DNA of 64,000 nt, taken from Chitinophagales bacterium (GTDB lineage: Bacteria > Bacteroidota > Bacteroidia > Chitinophagales > UBA8649). Each line of letters opens with the position of its first letter. The stretch's first letter is position 1. The stretch is from positions 1 to 64,000 of the forward strand of contig JACJYS010000005.1 of NCBI GenBank assembly GCA_020635995.1, in the 5' to 3' direction. This document shows positions 9,846 through 19,073 of the stretch, one piece after another. The position numbers and the translations under genes are program-made. The notes under the pieces are model-generated. The model had not been told where the DNA came from and made no database searches. It saw nothing but the letters and a program-made list of their open reading frames with translations.

Positions 9846-11147
9846 TCATACTAAAGAAAGCAATTTAGTTTTCAATTGAGTGTAATTTTCTATTTCAGAA
9901 CTATTCTTCTCCTTATTCAGTATTTTTTCTACAGCTTGCGGAATAGTTGTTTTAACATGCAATGTTTCTTCCACCACATCTATAAATTTGCAAGGATGAG
10001 CCGTTTCTAACGCTACAACAAGTGCTTCTTTATTTAACTCTCTATATGTTTTACTTCCCAACATTGCCACCGCTCCGTGTGGGTCTAAAATGTAGCTGTG
10101 TTTAGTATAAATCTCACGCATCATTTCTTGCGTTTCACTATCCGAAAAACTATACGAACTTAAATCTTTTTTTAGTAAATCTAAATTGCCGTTATACAAC
10201 TCCATTATACGCACAAAATTACTGGGCAAAGCCACATCCATAGCGTTTGATATGGTAGAAACAGACACTTTTTCTTCTAAAATGCCTGTTTTCATATACT
10301 GCGGTATTACATCATTTGCATTGCAGGCAGCTATTAAATGCTTTATGGATAATCCCATTTTTTTAAGCATAAAAGCCGCACATATATTCCCAAAGTTTCC
10401 ACTTGGCACCGAAAAAACAAACTGTTTTTTGCCTTGTTTAATTAATTCTTGCAAAGCAAAAGCATAGTAAAACATTTGAGGCAACCAACGAGCCACATTT
10501 ATAGAATTGGCAGACGTCAATTTTAATTTAGATGTTATTTCCTTATCCAAAAAGGCTGTTTTTACCATTGCTTGACAATCATCAAAACTACCATTTACCT
10601 CTACAGCTTGTATATTGCCACCAAAAGTTGTCAGTTGTTTTTCCTGTATGGCAGACACTCTGCCTTTAGGATACAAAATAACCACATCTACACCCTCTAC
10701 GCCATAAAAGCCATCTGCTACAGCTCCGCCCGTATCACCGGAAGTGGCTACTAACACACAAACTTTTTCTTTATTGCCTTCATTAAAATAGCCTAAGCAC
10801 CGAGCCATAAACCGTGCTCCCACATCTTTAAAAGCCAATGTAGGTCCGTGAAATAATTCTAAAATATAATTATTGTTTTCAAGTTCTATTAAAGGAAAAT
10901 CAAAACTGAGGGTTTCCGCTATTATTTGTTGCAATTTATGGGCAGGAATATCATTTCCCACAAAAGGTTTTATGAGCTCAAAAGCTAAATCGTTTCTACT
11001 TAAAGTAGAAAAATTATCCATAAAATCTTTATCTAATTTAGGAATTTCAAAAGGGAAATACAAACCTTTATCCGGAGCTATTCCATTGATAACAGCCTCT
11101 TTAAATGAAGCGGTATTTTCTTTATTATGTAAGCTAAAATATTTCAT
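9846..11147 (-). CDS. thrC: threonine synthase
   Basis: The 433-aa PLP enzyme converts O-phosphohomoserine to threonine. The N-terminus (MKYFSLHNKENTASFKEAVI) is typical of the long ThrC class. Lys107 in PTLAFKDVGARF is the PLP-binding lysine, and SGDTGGAVADGF (about 134-145) is the phosphate-binding glycine loop. The length is normal for this class. The gene is alone here: the other homoserine-branch genes are not in the window, and the flanks are a long repeat-rich intergenic region upstream and the giant protease gene downstream. Confidence 0.95.
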   Translation of the reverse strand: MKYFSLHNKENTASFKEAVINGIAPDKGLYFPFEIPKLDKDFMDNFSTLSRNDLAFELIKPFVGNDIPAHKLQQIIAETLSFDFPLIELENNNYILELFHGPTLAFKDVGARFMARCLGYFNEGNKEKVCVLVATSGDTGGAVADGFYGVEGVDVVILYPKGRVSAIQEKQLTTFGGNIQAVEVNGSFDDCQAMVKTAFLDKEITSKLKLTSANSINVARWLPQMFYYAFALQELIKQGKKQFVFSVPSGNFGNICAAFMLKKMGLSIKHLIAACNANDVIPQYMKTGILEEKVSVSTISNAMDVALPSNFVRIMELYNGNLDLLKKDLSSYSFSDSETQEMMREIYTKHSYILDPHGAVAMLGSKTYRELNKEALVVALETAHPCKFIDVVEETLHVKTTIPQAVEKILNKEKNSSEIENYTQLKTKLLSLV

Positions 11148-11154
11148 TTTCTAA

Positions 11155-12019
11155 AAAAAACGCAAGTTACAATAAAGTTGTAGGAAACTTCAAAAGTTTC
11201 AGCAACTTTTAACCTAAGTTCGGTTATTCCGGCAAAGTCAAAATTTATAATTGCAAGGCAGATTTTGTAAAGGATAGCCCTGCTATCGTGGGAGGAACTC
11301 ATACCACGACTTTGAGTTGTGGCACGAGTACAAAACTTTCTTCGCAATTTAAGGTGTTTTTACCTTGAATAATTCCCTTACAAATTCAGCATTAATAATA
11401 AAACCGTTATTCTACCAATAATTTATGCTTTAAGATAGCTTCTTGGGACGTTTAAGTAATTTGAATTACAGTTTGTGGTCTTTTACTTTTGTCTTGATAC
11501 AAAAGTAACAAAAGATCAAGACTGTAATCAAAAACACTAAAATGCTATAAAACAGACGAGGACAAATTAATGTATGCTCAATTTTAGTTTTCCTAAAGTA
11601 TTTTTATTTGTAGGAGCATACTAATTTGTCTGTTTACTGTTTTATAATTTCATTCATTTTGGATGTCTGTTTTACATCATTTCTTAACGTATTTTTGATT
11701 AAGGTCAGGTAAAAGTGCACCTTAAGTTTGCAAGCGGGACACCCATTAACCGAAAACTCCGTAAAAAATTAAACTGTTTGAAGAACAGAGTGATGAGTTT
11801 TTGATTTTTAGGAGTTGAGGTTATAATGGGTCGCTGAAAACTTAGTGCGATTCTTTTGTAACTTTTCTTCTAAAGAAAAGTTAATGTAAAATACTTCATA
11901 GGTATCTTTATGGATAATCATAAAAAAAGCTATCCTTTTCTATGCGATTACCGCATACACGACAATGACGTTCTTGGGAGAATTTTTTTCTATGTAGCTT
12001 ATTAACCAATTAACATTAA
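11155..12019. other. 865-bp intergenic region with two repeat blocks
   Basis: I see no gene here. Bases 11160-11350 hold a block with short dyads (for example CGTGG...CCACG at 11288-11330). It gives a 67-codon minus-strand open frame that looks like the over-annotated shadow ORFs common in Bacteroidota intergenic repeats. Bases 11396-11921 hold copy 1 of the structured mobile element listed separately. The remaining 100 bp before phoH are AT-rich. Confidence 0.7.
11396..11921. mobile_element. MITE-like structured element, copy 1 (ends decayed)
   Basis: It aligns without indels to 46086-46611 at a constant offset of 34,690. I counted about 14 mismatches over the 476 bp from 11440 to 11915. 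It contains three inverted-repeat pairs. The outer arms are 11481-11515 with 11851-11890, each also self-complementary. Hairpin 1 is 11539-11579 with 11614-11655. Hairpin 2 is 11708-11752 with 11819-11857. It has no long ORF of its own. Unlike copy 2, its terminal 12 bp are degenerate and no target-site duplication is visible, so this copy is probably older. Confidence 0.65.
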
Positions 12020-12967
12020 TCACTCCGCATATTTATCAAAAGCTGTAATAATTTTGCCTACTAATGGGTGGCGTATTACATCTTTAGTAGTTAGCTCTAC
12101 ATGACCTATGCCTTTTATATTTTTCAATAAATTAATAGCCACACTCAGCCCCGATTTTTGATGTTTAGGTAAATCTATCTGCGACATATCGCCTGTAATA
12201 ATACACTTAGCACTTGGTCCTATACGCGTTAAAAACATTTTTAACTGCGAAACCGTAGTGTTTTGTGCTTCATCTAAAATAATAAAAGCTTTATCTAATG
12301 TTCTACCACGCATAAATGCCAGCGGAGCTACTTCTATCACTCTATTTTCAAAATAATAAGACAATTTTTCTCCCGGTATCATATCATACAAGCCATCGTA
12401 AAGTGGACGTAAATAAGGATCAATTTTTTCTTTTAAATCGCCAGGCAAAAAACCTAAGCTCTCCCCTGCTTCTACTGCTGGGCGAGTTAAAATAATACGC
12501 TTAACTTGTTTTTCTTTTAAAGCCTTTACAGCCAGTGCCACCGCAGTATAAGTTTTCCCTGTTCCTGCCGGACCTACGGCAAAAACTATATCATTTTGGT
12601 CAGAAATTTCTACCATTCGCTTTTGGTTAGCCGTTCTGGCTCGCACTATATTGCCATTATTGCCATAAACTATAATATTGCTATTATCGGCAGGCAAAGA
12701 TTCATTTACTTTATCTTCATCGCCCAAAAGCTCATCTATTTCTTTAGCTCCTAGCTTTCCATATTTTTCTAAATAATTTAAAAGCACTTTTACTTTTGCT
12801 TCAAAAAGTGCCAATTCTTCTTCACTACCAGCGGCTTTTAGCTTGGTTCCTCTGCTTACAATTTTTAATAATGGAAACTTCTTTTTAACAAGATTAAGTT
12901 TAGAATTGTTAACACCAAAAAAATCTATTGGATTAACTTGCTCAATATTAATGGTTAATTCGTTCAA
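12020..12967 (-). CDS. phoH: PhoH-like RNA-associated ATPase
   Basis: The 315-aa cytoplasmic P-loop protein has Walker A GPAGTGKT at residues 132-139 and Walker B FIILDEAQN near 230, followed by the sensor-like TGDMSQIDL. An N-terminal ~110-residue RNA-binding-like region precedes the ATPase core, the arrangement of PhoL/PhoH2-minus PhoH proteins. There is no PIN domain. The cellular role is unresolved but is usually tied to RNA metabolism, often near ybeY, which is absent here. It is divergent from the SAM hydrolase-like gene at 13009, with 41 bp between the starts. Confidence 0.9.
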   Translation of the reverse strand: MNELTINIEQVNPIDFFGVNNSKLNLVKKKFPLLKIVSRGTKLKAAGSEEELALFEAKVKVLLNYLEKYGKLGAKEIDELLGDEDKVNESLPADNSNIIVYGNNGNIVRARTANQKRMVEISDQNDIVFAVGPAGTGKTYTAVALAVKALKEKQVKRIILTRPAVEAGESLGFLPGDLKEKIDPYLRPLYDGLYDMIPGEKLSYYFENRVIEVAPLAFMRGRTLDKAFIILDEAQNTTVSQLKMFLTRIGPSAKCIITGDMSQIDLPKHQKSGLSVAINLLKNIKGIGHVELTTKDVIRHPLVGKIITAFDKYAE

Positions 12968-13008
12968 ATTAGTAATTTTGTTGAGTTAATAAATTAATTT
13001 TACAATTT

Positions 13009-13779
13009 ATGCCTTTAATTACACTAACTACAGACTATGGCACAAAAGACCATTACACCGGTGCTCTTAAAGGACAACTATACTATGCAAACAAAGATAT
13101 AATAATAGTTGACATAAATCATGAAATTACTCCTTACGAAATTATTCCTGCGGCTTTTACAATGAAAAATGCTACAGCTAAATTTCCTAAAGGAACTATT
13201 CATATTGCAATAATAAACATTAGGGACGGAAATAGTCGCTATTTAATTGTTAAAAGAAAAGAAATTTTTTACATAGTTCCCGATAATGGATTAATCTGTA
13301 TGATGTTTCCCGATGAAGATTTTTTGGCTTATGCTTATCAAGACTTAGCTAAAGATTTTTCTTATAATGAATTGCACGAAGCTCTTGGTATAATGATTAA
13401 AGCTATAAGTGAAAATAATATAGAAGAAATTAGTGTTCCTATAACATCCTATAAAGTGCTAAACTTTGCTCAACCTTTTGTAAGCGGAGATGTTTACAAA
13501 GGTTCTGTTATTTATATTGATAATTATAAAAACATTATTACCAATATTACCAAAGAAGATTTTTATAATTATGTGCAGGATAAACCCTTTATTATTTCTA
13601 TAAGACACAACAAAATTTTTAAAATAAGTAAACATTATTCAGAAGTAGATGAAGGCGAAGCCTTGGCACTGTTTAACGATAATGATTACTTAGAAATAGC
13701 CGTAAACAAATCAAGTGCTTCGGGATTATTGGGTTTGCATTATGGGCAAGTAGTTTTAGTAGAGCATCAGTTAATATAA
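13009..13779 (+). CDS. SAM hydrolase / SAM-dependent halogenase family protein (DUF62)
   Basis: The 256-aa protein starts with MPLITLTTDYGTKDHYTG, with the conserved Asp9 that contacts the SAM ribose in this family. It continues with VDINHEI and AFTMKNA...FPKGTIHIAIINI, then a C-terminal beta-barrel domain with VIYIDNYKNIITNI. Family members use SAM and water (or hydroxide) to give adenosine and methionine; a few use chloride or fluoride. A genomic neighbour for halometabolite synthesis is missing, so the hydrolase activity is the likely one. The start is 41 bp from divergent phoH. The next gene starts 4 bp after the stop, which indicates an operon. Confidence 0.85.
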   Translation: MPLITLTTDYGTKDHYTGALKGQLYYANKDIIIVDINHEITPYEIIPAAFTMKNATAKFPKGTIHIAIINIRDGNSRYLIVKRKEIFYIVPDNGLICMMFPDEDFLAYAYQDLAKDFSYNELHEALGIMIKAISENNIEEISVPITSYKVLNFAQPFVSGDVYKGSVIYIDNYKNIITNITKEDFYNYVQDKPFIISIRHNKIFKISKHYSEVDEGEALALFNDNDYLEIAVNKSSASGLLGLHYGQVVLVEHQLI

Positions 13780-13783
13780 TTAT

Positions 13784-14548
13784 ATGCGTTTCACTTTTTT
13801 AGGCACAGGTACATCAAGTGGCATTCCATTATTAGGGTGTAGTTGCCCTGTGTGTACCTCTACCGACTGGAGAGACAAACGCCTGCGGTGTGCCGGACTT
13901 TTAGAGTGGGATAACAAAACTATAGTAATAGATGCCGGGCAAGATTTTAGGCAACAGATGCTCCGAGAAAATGTAAAACACATAGACGCTATTCTCATAA
14001 CGCACGCACACATGGATCATATAGGTGGCTTAGATGAATTACGAGCCTATAATTTTGCTCAAAATATGGATATGCCCGTTTATGCCGATGCTTTAGCTGC
14101 TGAAATGATGAAAAAGATGTTTGCCTATATTTTTGCAGAAGAAAAATATCCCGGTGTTCCTAATCTTGATTTAAAACTGATAGAAAAAAACAAAGCCTTC
14201 AATTTATTAGGAAAAGAAATACTGCCCTTAGAAGTTTTGCACGGCAAAATGCCTGTTACTGCATTTAAAATAAACGATTTTGCTTATGTAACAGATGCTA
14301 AATATTTTTCTGATGAAACTACAAAATCCTTAAAAGGTATAAAAACCCTTGTAATTAATGCTGTACGAATAGCCGAGCACCACAGTCATTTAAACTTAAA
14401 AGAAGCTTTAGCATTTATTGAAAAAATAAAAGCTAAAAAAGCATATTTAATACATATTTCTCACCGTTTTGACAAGCATACCGAAATAGAAAAAATGCTC
14501 CCTCCTAATGTAAAGATAGCTTATGATGGTTTGCAAATAGATGTGTAA
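13784..14548 (+). CDS. PhnP-like metallo-beta-lactamase-fold phosphodiesterase
   Basis: This 254-aa hydrolase has GTGTSSGIPLLGCSCPVC at the N-terminus, with Cys19, Cys21 and Cys24 resembling the structural zinc site of PhnP. The HAHMDH metal motif has ligands His74, His76, Asp78 and His79. PhnP cleaves cyclic phosphate diesters, but many Bacteroidota homologues exist without a phn operon, as here, so the natural substrate is unknown. It is co-oriented and almost abutting with the DUF62 gene, 4 bp apart. It ends with a typical HISHRFDKH motif carrying the last metal-binding histidines. Confidence 0.82.
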   Translation: MRFTFLGTGTSSGIPLLGCSCPVCTSTDWRDKRLRCAGLLEWDNKTIVIDAGQDFRQQMLRENVKHIDAILITHAHMDHIGGLDELRAYNFAQNMDMPVYADALAAEMMKKMFAYIFAEEKYPGVPNLDLKLIEKNKAFNLLGKEILPLEVLHGKMPVTAFKINDFAYVTDAKYFSDETTKSLKGIKTLVINAVRIAEHHSHLNLKEALAFIEKIKAKKAYLIHISHRFDKHTEIEKMLPPNVKIAYDGLQIDV

Positions 14549-14918
14549 TACTAATATCCGTAAAGATACTCATGATGTATTTTGGAAGAACAGAAAACAT
14601 CAAACACTTTTCTTTACTTCGGGATTTCCACTTTCGTGGGAATGACGTTATACCAATAAGGCGAAGCCAATATTGGACTATTATATATTCCTAATCGTTA
14701 TAAGATTGCTTCACTCCGTTCGCAAAGACGAACCGATATGAGTACGTTCTTGCTAGTGAGGCACGAACGAAGCAATCTCTACAGTAAACAATAAAGCACA
14801 ACTTGACAGTTATTAACAAGAGTTGCTATTAACTGTTAGGTTTTTTAGGCATAACTTTCCGCTATGACATTCCACTCTAATATTTCATAATTAAACATTA
14901 ACAATCAAACATTGACAA
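14549..14918. other. 370-bp intergenic region made of repeat fragments
   Basis: I see no gene here. Bases 14553-14583 match the reverse complement of the right end of the 526-bp element (about 26 of 30 bases by eye). Bases 14621-14650 carry a short dyad (TTTCCACTTTCGTGGGAA). Bases 14703-14778 form an inverted repeat listed separately. Bases 14849-14918 are nearly repeated at 19008-19073, downstream of the paralogous giant gene. Confidence 0.65.
14703..14778. repeat. REP-like inverted repeat (AGATTGCTTC / GAAGCAATCT)
   Basis: The arms AGATTGCTTC (14703-14712) and GAAGCAATCT (14769-14778) are perfect inverted repeats with further partial pairing inward. The left arm with its neighbour TCACTCCGTTC recurs at 18818-18845. 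Short repeats of this sort are common between genes in Bacteroidota. Confidence 0.5.
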
Positions 14919-17900
14919 TTATTTATTTATCATCAATCTTCTAGTATATACCTTGCCGTCTAATATAATTTTGGCAGTGTATGTACCAGAGGCCAACTCT
15001 TTAATATCAAATGCTATGTTTTGATTGCCTTCGTGTAGTAATTGGTCTTTGGCTATTACCAATTTGCCTGTGGCATCATACAATTCTATGTTTACATTGG
15101 CTTCTTTTACTAATGTAAACGATATAGCACTTGTATGGTTTGCCGGGTTTGGTACAAAAGCTCCTACTCCATTATCGGCTTTTCCGCTTATGCTTGTCGA
15201 ACGGATTTCGCTATACTCAAACTGCCCGTCATAGTCTATTTGTTTTAGCTTGTAGTAGTATGTGTCATTTGCACTTAAATTTTTATCTAACAAGGTGTAG
15301 CTGTGCACTTCATTGCTTGAACCAAATCCATCTACCCACGCTATTTTTTCAAAACTTTGTCCGTCTGTGCTTCTTTGCACTTCAAAACCTTCATTGTTTA
15401 TTTCTGTTGCCGTTATCCAGTCTAATTGAATATATGAGTTATCAATAGCTTTGGCTTCAAAACTTATTAGCTCTACTGGTAGTGGTACATTATGTTCTGA
15501 ACCATGTATCCAAAATTCCGAAAATTGACTTACAGTTATTTCTACATAATTGCCGTTAAAGTTATTATTTCCTGTTCCACTGTTACTTGGTGTTAATAAA
15601 TAGGCTGTGCCATCGCCTGCTGTAAATGTACCGTCTTCATTGGTAGCTCCGTGTATTTGCGTTACTACTAAATCGTTTATGGTGTTTACATCATCATCAT
15701 CTTCGCAACCATTAGGGTCATAAGCCGGTGCTGTACTTGATGTATGCGAGTTGGCTACTAAGGACGCTAATTCCGTATCTGTAAAATATAATCGTAAACC
15801 AACATTGCTTGTAGGAGCGTTTGCCGAGTTTATTTTAAAACTTCTGTTTAGCACCGCTTGTGTACCACAACCGCCCGATGCGGTAGCTACATTAAATGAG
15901 TTTCCGCCATTGTAATATACTTGTGCGGTTACATCGCCTAAGTCTTGCCCATGGCTATTTACCGATGCTATTATATTTCCTGCTGCATTGTAGATATGTA
16001 CCCACGCATTATCTGTTACGGTACATGTTCCTGTGGCATCTGTCATCACTATTGGGTTTGGATTGTTTACTTCTATATCTACAGCATCATTAGTGGCTGT
16101 ACAGGTACCATTTGTTATTGTCCATGTGCCTGTATAAGTACCACTTGTACTAAAACTTACTTGAGCATTATACGTATTTGCATTACCACTTACATAAGTA
16201 GGGGCAGAAGGACTCCATGTCCATGTACCTGTTCCTATAGTAGGGTTGTTGGCTGCCATGGTTGTGGTATTGCTTAAACAAGAAAATTGGTCTGCTCCTG
16301 CGGTGGCTGCTGGGGATGGATTAGCTGAAACAACAAAATCTACATGAGCATTTGAAGTACAGTTTGCCATACCGCTTGGATGATCCCAACAAAAACCACA
16401 AGCATTTTCCCATCGTGCATGTATTCTATATGTTCCGGGTGTAGTGGGGGTAAAGGTAAATCCATTACTTGCTGCATTAGGATTTTGGTTTGTATATACA
16501 TTCCATGAAGCATTTCCCGGGGGAGATTGAACCCAATAATGTGGTGTGCCATTACCTCCTGAAGCGGATACCCCTATGGCTTCTCCTATACAAACAGATG
16601 TTGCTGTACTTGCTGTTAAAGTCCCATCTATACCTACAGGATCTACTGTTACGGTAGTCGTACCACTTGCTGCACTTGTACACCCACTCACACTTGCCGT
16701 TACGGTATAGCTTGTATTAGTAGTCAAATTACCTGTCGTTTGGGTTTCATTTACAGAAGCTGCCGGAGCACTTGTTCCCGTCCATGTATAAGTGTAATAA
16801 TTAGGATCTATATAAGTACCATTTACAGTAGCATTAGACCCAGTAAGTGCTGTTCCATTTCCATTAAGAGGTAAGTTTTGTAATAAACCTGTAGTAACAG
16901 TAGGCGTTTCTAAACGCATATCATTTATGATATTTGTTTGGCTTCTTGCTAAATTCCAAACACGAATATTATCAATTTGACCGCCAAAATATCCGTATCC
17001 CATACTCACAATAGAACTTGGGAATGTAGGATATAGTGATGGTAATCCCGATTTTACCAAAGCACCATTAACATAAAGATATGGAACATTGCTTATATGA
17101 ACTACCGCTATGTGTGTCCACCCTGTAATAGTACCCGCATAACTTAATGTAACGGGAAAATGACAAGGACCGTGCTGTACTACTTCTATACCATTTGTTC
17201 CTACCGAAACACCAACTCCTACATTAGTAGGTGTGCACCCACTACCCCCTATATTCCTAGGTTCAATAGCAAATGAATATTCCGTAGTAGGAGATCCTAA
17301 ACTACCCGATACTCCTGAATTTTGTTCCGTATGCAATACAACCGTTCTACCGGGGTTTACCCAAAATTCTATTGTATGATTATTTAATACGGTAGTATGT
17401 GCTGTTCCATTTATTTTATTGGTTGAATTATTTGCCATAGATACACCTTTCCCACTCGGTGCCATTCCTGCCACTGTTAAATCGGCAGGAGCACCAATAC
17501 ATACCGGACCATTATTTGATACAGAAGGAGGTGCAGGAATATATACATAATTTACAGTAGTAGAAGCACAAGAACTAACGCCACAATCTCCTTTTCTGTG
17601 TGTATAGTAGGTAGTAGTAGCCGTTGGAGTCACAGTTATAGATGAGCCTGCTCCAATTATAGGTTTTTCATCTAAAGAAATAAAATCTAAATCCATAGTA
17701 ACACCACTTGCCGTAGCCCAATCATAACGCCATCCTTGTATGTTCCCTCCGGTAGTATATTGCGGATCTTGCCACATATCAATAGATAAAACATGCCACT
17801 GTCCATCAGAGATTAGTGAGCCAAACCCCGTTTCTCCACCTACGGCATAGTTATGTGTCGGATTATGAAAAAAGATTTCTGTACTTCCGGCTGTACCTGA

Positions 17901-18677
17901 TACTACTCTATATCTTAGGTTGATATATCTATATACTGTAGGGTCAAAAGAACCTAAGTTGTTCATGTGAATCATTGGGTCTCCATTGGTAGAAGTAACC
18001 CGTAAAATTCCATTGGTAACGGAATTAACTGTGGTATTGCTTACAGAAAAAGGCTGAGTACCCCAGTTTTGGCTATAGGCTTCATTACAACTACCTGCAA
18101 ACCAAACTTCCGTAGCATTTGTTCCTAATGTTCCGCCACTTGCAGCAAGAGTTGTATTATTTCCTGCACATAAAGTTCCACCTCCGGACATTGAAGTAGC
18201 TGCTGTGGGAGGAGTACAATTACTTATAACTTGAATCTCTCTAAAATTTGGATTTGAAGATCCTTGTATGTTGCTAAATCTAAGTCTTGACGTAGTTATG
18301 GAAGAAAATGTTATACCATGGTCACAAGTTGTTGAGTTATTATAATTGTAAAAAGTAACATAGGATGAACCATTCCAATACTGAATAGCACAACTTGTCA
18401 TAGGTCTATTGGCTTTATTAAAAATTATTTGATCAAATGTTTGATTAGAAGACCATATATAATCTATGTTAGCACCTGAAGTAACCCATCCCCATTGATA
18501 TGTCCCTGTAATAGCACAAGTAGGAATAGCATTATTGTTATATAATTCCGGACCATATCCTGTTCCAGAAGTACCACCACTACTATGTGAAGCTGTTGCA
18601 GTAAGTCCTACATTTATTTGAGAATTTACTACTTGAATACAAGTTAATAAAGTAATAAAAAGTAAAAGTTTTTTCAT
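14919..18677 (-). CDS. giant secreted protein with discoidin-like and LamG-like domains and T9SS type-A sorting domain
   Basis: The 1252-aa exported protein has a signal peptide (residues 1-19). Residues about 22-155 resemble an F5/8 type C (discoidin) carbohydrate-binding domain, ending in NFREIQVI. Ig-like repeats follow. A concanavalin A/LamG-like fold lies at about 415-600 (HTIEFWVNPGR, GWTHIAVVHI, GGQIDNIRVWNLARSQ). Then come further beta domains and a C-terminal module of roughly 450 residues shared with the 1546-aa paralogue at 19074. It ends in the type-A sorting domain (FVPNPANHTS ... TYTAKIILDGKVYTRRL). No catalytic site is evident; glycan-binding adhesion is the best guess. A TATATTTG promoter motif lies upstream. 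Confidence 0.82.
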   Translation of the reverse strand: MKKLLLFITLLTCIQVVNSQINVGLTATASHSSGGTSGTGYGPELYNNNAIPTCAITGTYQWGWVTSGANIDYIWSSNQTFDQIIFNKANRPMTSCAIQYWNGSSYVTFYNYNNSTTCDHGITFSSITTSRLRFSNIQGSSNPNFREIQVISNCTPPTAATSMSGGGTLCAGNNTTLAASGGTLGTNATEVWFAGSCNEAYSQNWGTQPFSVSNTTVNSVTNGILRVTSTNGDPMIHMNNLGSFDPTVYRYINLRYRVVSGTAGSTEIFFHNPTHNYAVGGETGFGSLISDGQWHVLSIDMWQDPQYTTGGNIQGWRYDWATASGVTMDLDFISLDEKPIIGAGSSITVTPTATTTYYTHRKGDCGVSSCASTTVNYVYIPAPPSVSNNGPVCIGAPADLTVAGMAPSGKGVSMANNSTNKINGTAHTTVLNNHTIEFWVNPGRTVVLHTEQNSGVSGSLGSPTTEYSFAIEPRNIGGSGCTPTNVGVGVSVGTNGIEVVQHGPCHFPVTLSYAGTITGWTHIAVVHISNVPYLYVNGALVKSGLPSLYPTFPSSIVSMGYGYFGGQIDNIRVWNLARSQTNIINDMRLETPTVTTGLLQNLPLNGNGTALTGSNATVNGTYIDPNYYTYTWTGTSAPAASVNETQTTGNLTTNTSYTVTASVSGCTSAASGTTTVTVDPVGIDGTLTASTATSVCIGEAIGVSASGGNGTPHYWVQSPPGNASWNVYTNQNPNAASNGFTFTPTTPGTYRIHARWENACGFCWDHPSGMANCTSNAHVDFVVSANPSPAATAGADQFSCLSNTTTMAANNPTIGTGTWTWSPSAPTYVSGNANTYNAQVSFSTSGTYTGTWTITNGTCTATNDAVDIEVNNPNPIVMTDATGTCTVTDNAWVHIYNAAGNIIASVNSHGQDLGDVTAQVYYNGGNSFNVATASGGCGTQAVLNRSFKINSANAPTSNVGLRLYFTDTELASLVANSHTSSTAPAYDPNGCEDDDDVNTINDLVVTQIHGATNEDGTFTAGDGTAYLLTPSNSGTGNNNFNGNYVEITVSQFSEFWIHGSEHNVPLPVELISFEAKAIDNSYIQLDWITATEINNEGFEVQRSTDGQSFEKIAWVDGFGSSNEVHSYTLLDKNLSANDTYYYKLKQIDYDGQFEYSEIRSTSISGKADNGVGAFVPNPANHTSAISFTLVKEANVNIELYDATGKLVIAKDQLLHEGNQNIAFDIKELASGTYTAKIILDGKVYTRRLMINK

Positions 18678-19073
18678 AGTAAGTAGTTGTTAGTAATGTT
18701 AATGATAAACAAATTTCATACCAAATATAATAAAAATATAAATTATTTTATAGCTTTATTGAGTCTTTTTTAACAGAATGACTATTAGTATGGATACTTA
18801 CACGGTTTTTTTCAAAGAGATTGCTTCACTCCGTTCTCAAAGACATACCGTTTTTTTTTAAATCGTTAGTCATTCGTAATTCATAATTCGTCATCAGAAA
18901 TAAGAGATTACCACAAAATTACTCCTTCATCATAATTTCCTAAAAATGATGCGTTTATTAGACAAACATTAAGCATTATAGAGATAGCAGATAAGGTTAT
19001 TTGTTCCTCATAACTTTCCGCTATGACATTCCACTCTATATTTAATTAAACATTAACAATCAAACATTGACAA
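18678..19073. other. 396-bp intergenic region with repeats
   Basis: I see no gene here. Near 18678 lies the promoter of the 14919-18677 gene. Bases 18818-18845 repeat the REP-like arm of 14703-14731. Bases 19008-19073 match 14852-14918, so the two giant genes share their 3' flanks as well as their 3' coding ends. Confidence 0.65.
18722..18729 (-). promoter_or_regulatory. -7 motif TATATTTG for the 14919-18677 gene
   Basis: On the minus strand TATATTTG matches TAnnTTTG and lies about 45 bp upstream of the ATG. I see no convincing -33 TTG at the expected distance. Confidence 0.45.

Noticed and set aside
11144..11347. 67-codon minus-strand open frame upstream of thrC
   Set aside because: Arg/Ser/Cys-rich, no homologous domain, overlaps the thrC start and falls within a dyad-rich intergenic block; looks like a shadow frame.
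13009..13779. Fluorinase/chlorinase gene for halometabolite synthesis
   Set aside because: The DUF62 fold is shared, but no adjacent pathway genes exist and the hydrolase branch is far more common, so a halogenase call is not supported.
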